A stretch of 64,000 nt of DNA from Mortierella alpina (taxonomy: Eukaryota; Mortierellomycota; Mortierellomycetes; Mortierellales; Mortierellaceae): the NCBI GenBank assembly GCA_029449245.1, contig JANATF010000006.1, positions 2,294,001-2,358,000 on the forward strand, written 5' to 3'. The translations under genes were made by a program, and so were the position numbers. The notes under the pieces are model-generated. The model had not been told where the DNA came from, did no database searches, and saw only the letters and a list, made by a program, of their open reading frames with translations. Shown here piece by piece: positions 22,712-33,578 of the stretch (its first letter is position 1; each line of letters opens with the position of its first letter).

Positions 22712-23036
22712 GGTTTGACGGGATGGCAATGCAGAATGGGAATGGAGGACAATGGAAGGAGCGAGGGAGAATGACGAGGAAATAGAGGCACTCCTGCTGT
22801 CCTTGCAGAGAGGGGATTACCCGTCTCCATGATGGCCAGGCTCCACTCTATGTGTTTCACGATCAAAGGATCAAAAGGGGCTTCTTTGATGCAAAGAGGA
22901 GTCGCGTAGAAGGGGGAAAGCGCCCCCAAAAAGAGGGACAAACTACAGTGCTTCGCCTGAGTGGACGAACAACAAGCTACTTTACAAAGGACGCATGACG
23001 CGTTTATTAATTATTATATAGAAATGTCGCGCGCGT
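22712..23036. other. Intergenic: NOX 5' flank and kelch gene 3' end
   Basis: 325 nt between two genes of the same strand. Nothing beyond presumed promoter and 3' UTR sequence is seen. Confidence 0.6.
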
Positions 23037-26000
23037 CTAGCGCTCGCCGTAGTTGAGGAACCCGGGCATATCTTGGCCTAGTTCGGCAATACTATTCCTC
23101 AGCCCGGAAGGATCATTGTCACCACTACCAAGGCCGCCTTGGCTGTTGCTTTTTCCTGAACCAGGACCAGCGTTCTTTGGAGCTGGCGGCATCTGCAGAA
23201 TCACATTGGTGGAATTGCGTACACGCTGAGCGGCTGTGGCAGAGGTCTTGCTCTCCCTCTTGCTGCTCGTGGCTCCTGCTGACCCGGCAGTCCTGTTATG
23301 AGCCGGATTCAACGTGGAAGACCCTCTTCGGCTCTGGTACGCAGCTGCGTTCGTGAAACTGGTGCCGTTTGCCCTGCTCTGGCTGTTACTGTTGCCTCCA
23401 GGCAGATATCCTTCGTTGGTGAATCCTGAAAAGTCGATCCCTAGTCCACCACCGCTCTCGCTGTCTTCCACGGTGGCGCTTCCTCGTTCTCCAAGAGGTC
23501 CTTGGTTTGGCATGACGACTCTTGATCCCCGCTGGTGGGTGACAACTTTGGCCATGGTAGGTTTAGCCACTTTGGATGTAACAACCGGAAGTACAGTCGT
23601 CGCAAAGGGTTCTCCTGCTGAGGAAGGCTGGCTATCCTGGCTATAACGAAGGGATCGACGCTGCTGTCGAGCAGCCACGGCTGTTGAGATACGCTTCCCG
23701 TTGGGTCCAGAATAATAAGATCCAGAGTCCTCGGTGGTGTCGCTGCCGTCAAACATGGACCTCCTGTTCATATTAGAGTTGGACTGCACGCTACTCCGGT
23801 TGTTGTTACCGTACATGGATGCATTCCTGATGGTTAGGTTCGAACGTTGAGCTGCAGCGTCAAATTGTCTGTAAGGAGCAAGGACAGGAACGGAAAAAAA
23901 CTGTCAGTCGTCGTGTCATACATCGTTATAGCAATTTATGCAGTGGAGTACTGGCCCTGATCTCCAACAAAAAAACACATACCCTGAATCTGGCCGTGTG
24001 GAAAGGTCAAAGGGCTCAAATGACACCCACCTAGAGAGCAAGAGATTACGGGAGAAACAGAGTGAGCTTTTCTGATGACGAATTGTAAAGGACGCTACTG
24101 TATCCTTCAGCAAGCATTCAAGCGAGACGCCAACTTACTGCATGGAATTCACAGACCGCCGCTGGTGCTCTGAATCCTCGCGACTGGAGAGCGACCCTCC
24201 AGGAGAGCTGGTTTCCCATCCACTACTATCGCCGCCTCGAGCTGTGGAGCCATTGGTACCGTTCATAGTGCCGACAAGCTGTCGATGTGCCTGTGAGATG
24301 GCTCCTCGACTGAACCTTGGGTTGGGTGGTGCCAGATCAGTCGATATCCGCACAGGACCGGCCCACGGCGACAAGGTCGATTCGGACGCTAGCGAAACCG
24401 TGATGGACGAATCATCGTCGTCATCCAGAAAAAGGTCCCGAGGGTTGTAGTAGGGTTCATGCCCTGGGCGTCCATTCGCTCCCGCCGGTCCTGCCGCAGG
24501 GGTCGGTGATCCCTTTTTCGAGGTTGCGGCTGCCGCATCGACAGGTCCTGCAACATGCCGACTGTGCTGCGACGATCCATTGCTGTTGTTCTTGTGGAGT
24601 TGTGATGGTGTTGACGACGAGACCGAGGATGAAAAGTAACCGCTTTGGTTTCCTCCCTCTGTGAGTGTGGTCCCGCCTGGAGAATGTGGCTCTGTGATGA
24701 CTGCATGGGCTCTGGATTGATAGACATCCGAGGTCATTTTCTCTGGCTTCTTTGTGGTCGAGTTGCCCGGGATCTCCTCCGGTTGTATCAGAGATGAGGT
24801 GCTTTTGAACGGTCCCATTGATAGAGAATGGTCCTCGCTGCCGCCCCGGGGGTAGATCGGATATCCCTTCCCTTCCATCATGTTGCGTTCACCGCTGGGT
24901 GAGTTTTCCTCCATGGCTGAAAACCTAGCAGAGTCCCGCTCATCTGCTTCTTTCCGTTCCCTCTCGCGCTCGTCGTTTTTGACCCCGGTGTGAATATACA
25001 GCCCAACGAATCCTCCAAGGGCCAAGGTTCCTGCTAGGATGCCTACGATGATATACCACACATCGACTTGTTGAACAGCGACAGCCTTTTGCTTTGCGTA
25101 TTCTGCCTTGAATGTTGCACCGTCGATCCATATGTTCGATTGCATATCGAAATAGTATACGTTGGGGTCTGACATGTTGTCGGTACCCATGCCACCTTGA
25201 ATGATCATGAAGCCATGCAAACTACCGACCGTAACAGCGGCATGCCGAAAACGCGCACTAGGGAGCAATGCCGCGTTTGCTGGTGGTGGTATCTTGGTGA
25301 CAGTGATATCGGGCATCTTGGAGGCATCGAGCCTGTAGAGGTCCTGAGAAGCCTTCCCGCCCTGCAAGCCTCCAAAGATATACAGCACGTTGTTGTCGGG
25401 CACATTTGTCACCATCGAAGCATACATCCTTCCATTCGCGAAGTCACCGAACCTCAACGCAGGATCCCACCTTAGCTGCGGGGAGAGGAATGTGGCAGAC
25501 GTGACGGAGAAGAGCGAACAAGGCTGCGCTTGTGTTCCGTCAAAGGAGGCTCCACAGCAAGAGAGAGCATATTCCAGCCCAATTCTCGCCGAGACATGCC
25601 CGTAGACGCTTACGCCCCTGGTGCGGCCAGACCAAACCCGCCCTGAGATGTCATACACGGGCGTGTCAGACACTGGAGCTTGCATCCCCCTGAAAGGCCT
25701 CATCCCGCCAAAGATCCAAATGTTGTTTCCAACCTGGACCTGGCTGGGGCGATACCTCGGAGACAATTGGTCCCCTGCTCCTGGTGTGAGTTCTCCGGTT
25801 GCTGGATCCAGCCACAGTAAGGTGTCCGATGGTATTTCATCTCCATTGATGCCGAACATGATGCCGACCTTGTTGTATTCTGCCGCGGCTGTGTCGGCAA
25901 CGGTACGGTTTGTGGTCGCGGCGTGGTCGCGGATGGCCCAGGTCGTCGTTGTTTCTTTGAACTGGAGGTCGTTGAGGTTGAGGGATGAGATTGTTCGTAT

Positions 26001-26261
26001 GTAGGTGGGGGGGTTCTCTGTGACATTTCCTAGCCCTCCGACAAAGTGGACGTGGTCGTCCAGCAGTGTCGCGGTGTGGCCTCGTCGGGCTACGGTCGTT
26101 GGGCCAGCCGCATCTGCAAGGAGTGGGAGCGCCAGGAGAGCGAGTGCGAGGAGGAGAGGTGGGGCTTTTGGCCAGTGATGCGGCTGTGATGGAGACGTGG
26201 CCGTTGCGGGGAATGAGCTCGAGCGTGCTGAGGCGTGAGCTGGGTGGCTCTTGGTCGCCAT
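23037..26261 (-). CDS. Kelch-repeat single-pass membrane protein (galactose oxidase-like beta-propeller)
   Basis: Probable cell-surface protein with a kelch propeller outside and a long disordered tail inside. Exons, as complement: 23037-23868, 23983-24030, 24139-26261; 1000 aa. A hydrophobic stretch PPLLLALALLALPLLADA (about 34-51) acts as signal peptide. Kelch signatures follow: RRGHTATLLDDHVHFVGGLG, NNIWIFGGMRP, NNVLYIFGGLQGG, RFRHAAVTVGSLHGFMIIQG. A TM helix, WYIIVGILAGTLALGGFVGLY, lies near residues 400-425, followed by a basic/acidic stop-transfer segment. The remaining 570 residues are Ser/Gly/Thr/Pro-rich. The 48-nt middle exon has matching phases (CA|G and GG|A). The ligand is unknown. 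It lies 325 bp upstream of NOX on the same strand. Confidence 0.85.
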
Positions 26262-26564
26262 CCTCGGCTGGGGTGGTGGAGGTGCGGTCGACAAGGGGGA
26301 ATCAGGGTGCTGGCTCAGTCCTGGCTCGAAACAGCGTCTGCGGGAGTTGGGAGTCAGCAAGGCGATTCTGTTTTTCTGAGCGACTCGAGTTTCCTGGGTC
26401 GAGAAAGGAGCGCAGATGCAGATGCGGATGCAGATGTTGGTGGGTGGGAATGAGGAGCAGTTGGATGAGGATGGTGAGAGTGCTGCGAGTGGAGGATGGA
26501 TGGGTGCTAAAAGAGATGGAGAGAGAGTTGTGTGTGTGTGTTTGCGTGTGAGTGTAATGAGGAG

Positions 26565-26660
26565 AGAGAGTGAGAGAGAGAGTGAGAGAGAGAGCGATGC
26601 AAGGACTGTGTGTGTGATGAAGAGCGAAGGAGAGGGAGAGAGAGAGAGAGAGTGCGATGA
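26565..26660. repeat. (GA)n microsatellite
   Basis: Interrupted GA/GAGT dinucleotide tract in the probable 5' leader of the kelch gene; on the coding strand it is a CT tract. Confidence 0.85.
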
Positions 26661-26898
26661 GAAAGCGAAACTCCCTCGGCAGTCGAGCTGGAGTTGTAGT
26701 CTATTACGCTGCACTCTCGTTCCACCGTCTAGTGTGCATCGTTCCAGGCACCACCGCAATTTGTTTTTTTTAATTTACGCAGACATACGTTGCGGAAACA
26801 GGAACGGGCGTTGCATCCCAAAACACCACAGCGCCCCTTGTCTGCCTAAAGCAGCGTTACATACGCAAGAAAATCACGACCATGCTCCTGCACTGTCG

Positions 26899-26946
26899 AC
26901 ATTCTCTCTTTCTCTCTCTCTATCTCTCTCTCTCTCTCTCTCTCTC
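26899..26946. repeat. (CT)n microsatellite
   Basis: Almost uninterrupted TC dinucleotides on the + strand. Confidence 0.9.
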
Positions 26947-28048
26947 GCTGGAATGTTTGCCTCTCCAGCGTACCCTTCCACACCACAGCTGCCCGCACCG
27001 TTACTCCGTCTCATCCCTTTTCCTCTTCCCTCTCCGCGACCTGCTGTAAATCAAAGCCAATCGCTGCCATTCCAACAGTCCCTGCGCCGCCCGCTGGCCC
27101 CCAAAAATACAATTGTGCCCTGTGAGGAAGGCCCTCGAACAATGTGTTGTGTAGACTATGACAGCCCAGAGCAAAGGAGAAGGCGCTACAGCACTCTAGG
27201 AGGGAGAAGGAAAAGAAAAAGGAAAAAAAAGTGCTACTGTAGGTGAGCCCCCAAAAACAAAAAAAAAAACAAGAAAAAGGAGGGAGGTGGGAGGTGGTGT
27301 CCCGGCCGCATTCACCGTTATTGATCCCTTGCTTTCTGTATGGAAGAACAATCCAAACAGATTATAGGCAACACGGAGGCATCGACAATGGCTCCTTGCC
27401 CAAGGAAGGCAGCCGGATACAACTCTAGTGCACTTTACCCCTCGCCACTGTACACAAAACATATAATAAAAATGAGGGCTCTCGTATAAAGTTGATACAA
27501 ATAGATCTCCAAAATGTACTGTACATGTACAACCCTGGTTATGTACCCCTCCTGGTACACTAGCGACTAAAGAATGCTGAGAGAGAGAGAAAAAGATCCA
27601 ATAATATAGTCTGCATGGAGTGCTCGCATGCAAACATCACATCACGTCCATCTGCTACTGAAGAGGGCGTGGAGGTAGACTACAGACCTGTACTTTAGCA
27701 TTTGAGGCTAGGGCCGACATGTATTCTTTTCTCTTTTTCTCTCTCTCGCTATCTCTCTTACTATACTCCCCTGTATCACAGTGCTCGTATCCAGACCAAA
27801 TCCGTCCTTGACACGAACGGCAGACGACTCGAGCCATGTTCAAATAGCCACTCGCAGTCGTTGAACATTGATCGTCTGCTGCGGCGCGACGTGAGACCGT
27901 AAAAAGAAACCGTGTCAGTGCTCCAAAGGCAACAGCATGTATAGACTTCCACAGGATGCCACGAATGTCTCAAGTGCTGGGTGCGAAGCGTAAGAGAATA
28001 AAAAAAACCACACGAGTATATTTAGAAAACATAGACAACATGTCAATT

Positions 28049-30939
28049 CTATCCACTGCAGCTCATGCAGGCGTCCTTGTTATCAATTGAGCACAACATC
28101 GCTGCCTCGTTAGCCTCCTGTGCAGTCTCCTTGTTGATCTGCAGCTGATCCACAGTAAACTTGATGGCATCCACGGCAGGACGCGTGCGGAGGTAGTACA
28201 TGCCGGTCTTAAGACCCTTCTTCCAACCGTAGAATGCCATCGACGTCAGCTTTCCGTAGTTGACATCCGCCAGGTGAATGTTCATCGATTGCGACTGGTC
28301 AATAAACGCGCCGCGATCCGCTGCCATGTCAATAATGCACTTTTGCGACAACTCCCACGTCGTCTTGTAAAGAGCCTTGAGGTCGTCTGGGATGCCGGGA
28401 ATCCGCTGGATCGACCCACCCTCCGAAATGATACGGTTCTTGAGAGAGTCGTTCCACAAGCCCATCTCGACCAGGTCCTTGAGCATCCAAGGGTTCACGA
28501 TCTGGAACTCGCCAGCGAGGACACGGCGAGTATAAATGTTGGAGGTATAGGGCTCGAAGCACTCGTTGAATCCGAGGATCTGAGATGTGGAGGCCGTAGG
28601 CATGGGTGCAACCAGGAGCGAGTTGCGGACACCGTGCTTGGCAATGCTGGCACGAAGGGTGTCCCAGTCCCAAAGATCACTGGGTGTGACGCCCCACATA
28701 TCGGGCTGCAGGATGCCCTTCGAGACGGGTGAGCCCTCATAGGTCTCATAGGTGCCCTCCTCCTGGGCCAATTCGCAGGAAGCCTCCAGGGCGGCATGAT
28801 AGATTGTCTCAAAGATCTGCGTGTTCAAGACACGGGCCTCAGGCGAGTCAAAGGGCATGCGCAACTTGATAAACGCGTCAGCCAATCCCTGAACACCCAC
28901 ACCGATGGGGCGATGGCGCATGTTGGACCGCTCGGCCTCGGGAACGGGGTAGTAGTTCACGTCAATGATCTTGTTCAGGTTGCGAGTGACAACCTTGGTG
29001 ACCTTGTGAAGCATCTTGAAGTCGTAAACCTGGTTGGCGACAAAAGTGGGGAGAGCGATACTGGCCAAGTTGCATACGGCCACCTCGTCAGGACTGCTGT
29101 ACTCGACAATCTCTGTGCACAGGTTAGAGCACTTGATGGTTCCCAGGTTTTGCTGGTTGGACTTGCGGTTGCAAGCATCCTTGTAAAGCATGTAGGGCGT
29201 TCCAGTCTCGGTCTGTGCCTCCAAGATCGCATACCACAACTTTTGGGCCTTGATAGTCTTCCGGGCACGACCTTCCTTCTCATATCTGTGGTAGAGCTCC
29301 TCAAACTCCTCACCCCAAACGTCTTGAAGGCCAGGGGCCTCGGCAGGGCAGAAAAGACTCCAGTCTCCATTCTCTTCGATGCGCTTCATGAATAGATCGG
29401 GGATCCAGAGAGCATAGAAGAGATCACGGGCACGGGACTCCTCCTTTCCGGTGTTCTTGCGGAGATCCAAGAACTCGAAAACGTCTGCGTGCCAGGGCTC
29501 GAGGTACATGGCAAACGCACCAGGACGCTTGTTTCCACCTTGATCGACATAGCGAGCAGTGTTGTTGTACACGCGAAGCATAGGAATAAGACCGTTGGAG
29601 TAGCCGTTTGTTCCAGCAATGTATGATCCCGAGGCGCGAATGTTGTGAATGTTGAGACCAATTCCTCCAGCTGTCTTGGAGATCATGGCGCAAGTCTTCA
29701 AAGTATCATAGATACCCTCGATCGAATCGTCCTTCATGGTCAGCAGGAAGCAGCTCGACATCTGAGGTCTGGGGGTTCCGGCGTTGAAGAGAGTGGGCGA
29801 GGCATGGGTGAAGAACTTTTCAGACATGTAGTTGTAGGTCTCGATAGCCTTCTCGACATCATCACCGTGGATACCGACAGAGACACGCATCAACATGTGC
29901 TGGGGTCTCTCTGCCACCTTGCCGTCGATGCGGAGCAGATACGAGCGCTCCAAGGTCTTGAATCCAAAGTAGTTGTAGTTGAAGTCACGGTCGTAGATGA
30001 TGGCAGAGTTCAGGCGGTCGGCGTTCTTCATCACGCTCTGGTAGGTCGATTCAGAGATCATGGAGGCGTTCTTGCCGGTCTTGGGGTTGATGTACGAGTA
30101 GAGATCCTCAATGACCTGAGAAAAGATCTTTTTGGACTCCTTGTGGAGATTCGACACAGCAATGCGCGCAGCGAGAATAGCATAATCGGGGTGCTTGGTA
30201 GTCATGTAAGCAGCCTAAGGAGGAGGTGACATGAAGGAAGACTGGGTCAACAAAAAATAAAAAACGAACACGCACCACATGTCTCCAGCAGCCAACCGTT
30301 GTCCAGTGCCAACGCGAATGACGACAAAGGGTAGTATCCACTTACAGTTTCGGCGGCGAGGTTGTCGAGCTCGATGGTGCTGACACCTTGGTAGACGCCC
30401 GAGATGACCTAAGGACAGACAGCAAAGGAGAGTTAATCGTCAGCGTGCTGGCTGCGGTTTGCACAGCACATAAAAAGCCACTTTCACGCGCGAGCACCAT
30501 ACCTTTTGGGTGACCTGGACGGGGTCGACAAAGTTCATGTCGAGGCCATAGCAAAGCTTGATGATTCTTGCTGTAATCTTGTCAAAGGCGACACGCTCCT
30601 TGCGTCCTGGATGGCGAAAAAAAACAAGTTGGAAAAGGAGGGCGAAAGACAATTGTGGTTAGGATGAGCTTCATCGCATAATGTTATTTGGCCCTTGCAC
30701 ATGATCAGTCCAAACTTACCATCTGGTTGTTGTGGCGAAATGAGAAATGTGAGCAAGGAGAGGAACAAGAAAAGAAAAGAAAAGAAAGACAAGAATAGGC
30801 AGCAAAGTCAGCATATGTGTGTCTTTCCTTGGTCCTGTTGACATTATGAACGTCGTTTCCCGCCAAGCGAAAGTTGATGGATTGGTGGCAAGCCAAAGAC
30901 AATGAGAATGAGCACTGTACCTCGCTTGAACACGAACAT
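28049..30939 (-). CDS. RNR1: Ribonucleotide reductase large subunit
   Basis: Reduces ribonucleoside diphosphates for DNA synthesis. Exons, as complement: 28049-30214, 30346-30408, 30503-30606, 30720-30722, 30921-30939; 784 aa, close to human RRM1. The first exon codes MFVFKR plus one base. A predicted 3-nt exon (ATG, after CCAG and before GTAAGT) supplies the bases that make the invariant Asp-Gly of KRDGRKE. The ATP-cone follows ([13 protein letters not shown]). Catalytic features include [31 protein letters not shown] and [17 protein letters not shown]. The C-terminal redox cysteines are in CMSCSG. Skipping the microexon would keep frame but lose the Asp. Expression is presumably S-phase regulated; no clear MCB element was noted. 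Confidence 0.96.
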
Positions 30940-31734
30940 CTGAGAGAGGAAAAGCGCGGAGGCAGGCGGGTGAGGGAGTGTATGGGAACGAGAGAGGGAG
31001 GCGAACAGAAGGAGCGAGAGCGCAACAGAGGGGTGAAGAGAGGGAGAGAGAGGGAGAGAAAAGGAACAGAAAGGAAGAAACGCGTCTTTTGTGTTGGACG
31101 GACGGACGGGTGTTTTGTGTTTTCTTTTTTTTTTTTCGGTGCCCACAACTTCGTAAATTAAAAAAGACGCGTCGTGAGAGTTGTGTGTTGATTTCAAAGC
31201 ACTGCGCTGAGAACATGCGGACTGCTTTCGCGTCCAACAGCGACTTCGATGTGCCCATGCCATGCTCAGGACACGCCTCACAATGGATACGCTTGTGCTT
31301 TGTAGATCACTTTTCATAATAAGCAGGCCATGCAGTCCGCTTATCATATCAGATCCAAACTACTTGGTACATGGTACAGTGCCCCATCTCAACTCAATAT
31401 TCGACCTTCAACACTCGAGGGTCCTCTACCTCTAGATACACATGTGAGAGAGCGACTTCTGGTGTAGATCCACAGCATGTCGAAGCTGAATCACGCGGAT
31501 AATACAAGGTAATAGTCAAGTTTTCAAACGCATTTATTGCCTGATGAGGGACTAGGTGCAACAATAAAAACTCGACGTATGGGTGTGTGGGCGAGGAAAA
31601 GGGAACGTGGGATATTCGTACAGGCACAGAAAACAAACGAAGGACGTCAATGGCAAGAGAAGAAAAGACAGGGGTGGGGGAAAAAGAGGGGAATAAATGA
31701 GCGAACGATCAAAACATTCTTTTTCTCTCGCTCC
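30940..31734. other. Intergenic: RNR1 upstream and DRE2 downstream
   Basis: The RNR1 upstream region is pyrimidine-rich on its coding strand. Frames on both strands are low-complexity. No gene is recognised. Confidence 0.55.
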
Positions 31735-33162
31735 TCAGAAATCAATGTCGTCCTTGAGCATGCTTCCACCAAGCTGAACCTTCTCTCCAGGTTGGAAAGC
31801 AGGCATGCCTGTGTAGGGACATGATCCGCACCGGAAGGCATCTCCCAGATAACAGTTTCCACACGACGACTTTGGCTGCAGTGCCTTGGGCACCACCTCC
31901 GTGATCGCAGACTCCTTCCACCTATTTGCTGTTGAAGCAACAATCGCCTCCTGCGGAACAGGTCCCGCTCCAGAGTCTGTAGCGTCCACGTCCATCTGAT
32001 CATCCTCTGGCTCGCCTTCAGATTCCATGCCGCACGTACAGTTCTTGCACTTCTTCTTTTTCAAACTGTTGGGTCCGCAATCAGGTGCCTCGAGCTGCTC
32101 CTTGGTTGGCTTGACCAGATCAGATTCATCCAAAAGGTTGTCCTCGTCCTCTAGCTCCACGTCCTCATCGTCATCGTCATTGGCGGAGATTGTCCACACT
32201 GCAGTCTTCTTGACTCTTGTCGTGGCAGCAGCAGCAGGAGCTGGCATGGTAGCAGAGGATGTGGTATTGGCGGCACGCTTGCGAGCCCATGGCAGTGCTG
32301 CGGCAGCACCCAATTCATACGCAGGCTTCTTGGCTGAGATCTAAACGTCCGAGATGTGATGTGCGGAAAACAAGAAAGAAAAAAAGCACGCTAGTATTAG
32401 TCATCACTTGAATAGATGGGCAAGTGCGCCTTTGCCTTTTGGTTGTAGTCCATGAGCGTTGATGATTACCTCGACAAACTCAATTTGACCCTCGAGCGCA
32501 GCAGCATCCGCCTGCAGACCCCAAGCCTGAAGCAAGCCTCGGATCTCGTGTTCGGTGGCCTTCTTCTGACTAGCGATAGTGACCTCAACAAATCCCGAGA
32601 TCTTAAGAGCAGAGACCAAATCGGCAGAGGACCGCTCCAGAGCCTGGGACAGAGCGGGCAAGGACGTAGCGTTGGCGGCAAGAACGGGCTCGATCAGGGA
32701 CAGTCCTCCACCAGGGACCAAGGTGCCAGCCAGCGCAGTGAGAACAGTAGCCGAATGCTGGTATGCTGAGGGAGCAACAGCTCCTGTGACAATGGTATTG
32801 TAGGTGGATGCAGGCAACGAGACTAGAGAGTAGAAGGCAATTGGACGTCAGTCAGTTATGGATCCAATGCAGAAAGTCCCAGCCCGAGACTCAGAGTCGA
32901 TTGAGGATGGGGTGAAAGAGCGGAATGTGATCATTGCGGCAATAAGAGAATGCATCAGAGGCCAGGTGCAAACGAAGAGAGTCAAGGACTTACTGGATGC
33001 CAGTCTGTCGAGCTGCTCAAAGTTGACGGCGCCCTGGGCACCGACGGAGGAGAGGATCGAGTCCCGTGCCTCCGTCAGGTCCGAGGCCGATGCAGAGGCG
33101 GTTCCGACCAGCAGGACCTTGTGTCCTTGGCTGACGAGAGCGGAGGTTGCGACTGGGGCCAT
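31735..33162 (-). CDS. DRE2: Cytosolic Fe-S cluster assembly factor Dre2 (anamorsin/CIAPIN1)
   Basis: Carries electrons from Tah18 to the cytosolic Fe-S assembly machinery. Exons, as complement: 31735-32340, 32470-32822, 32994-33162; 375 aa. The N-terminal half is a degenerate SAM-methyltransferase-like fold ([37 protein letters not shown]). The linker is acidic ([14 protein letters not shown]) and the C-terminus has two Fe-S motifs: motif [18 protein letters not shown], and motif [20 protein letters not shown] (CX2CX7CX2C). The second exon could read on to a stop at 32404. The GTAATC donor at 32469 is preferred because it joins to [18 protein letters not shown], which the family has. Confidence 0.94.
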
Positions 33163-33578
33163 GTGGAGAAGGGGCGGGTTGATGTGGGAGTGAATGTGTG
33201 CGTTGTGCTTAGGACTGGATGCTGGAGGAGAGAGTGAGCAAGAGCGTGAGTGGGACTAGGAGCGGCGATGTGTGGCGAGAGTAGGGCGAGAGTGCGAAGA
33301 CGGAGATGCAACGAGGACAAGAGGGTCAACGGGGACAATGAAGACAATTGAGGACAGGTGAACAAGAAAAGAGACAAGAGACAACGAGACGGTGCGATAG
33401 GAGAGAAGAAAAAACTCTCTTTTGCCAGTGGATTTGTCAAACAGATGCGCATCCGCCTCTTCAGCCACTCTGTGCCCCACTCGGAAATGTTTGGCGGAAA
33501 GGACCGCCTCAGCGTGCAGCGCAACCGCCGATTGGTCATGCATCGTTATCATTAGAATTAAGGTCGTTTTCTAGTCGT
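33163..33578. other. Intergenic: DRE2 upstream and GPCR downstream
   Basis: 416 nt, GA-rich on the + strand (33230-33420). No gene seen. Confidence 0.6.

Larger units (their letters stand above)
26262..28048. other. Intergenic with GA/CT microsatellites
   Basis: Upstream region of the kelch gene and downstream region of RNR1. It contains a long (GA)n tract (about 26565-26660) and a (CT)n tract (about 26899-26946). Long frames across it are translations of these repeats. The part from 27200 to 28048 shows no gene. Confidence 0.6.

Noticed and set aside
26416-27246. 276-residue + strand frame
   Set aside because: It is a translation of GA and CT microsatellites upstream of the kelch gene and shows no family resemblance.
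31735-32817. DRE2 middle exon as a separate gene ending at the stop near 32404
   Set aside because: Using the GTAATC donor at 32469 joins the exon in phase to the Fe-S motif exon and restores the family sequence [10 protein letters not shown].
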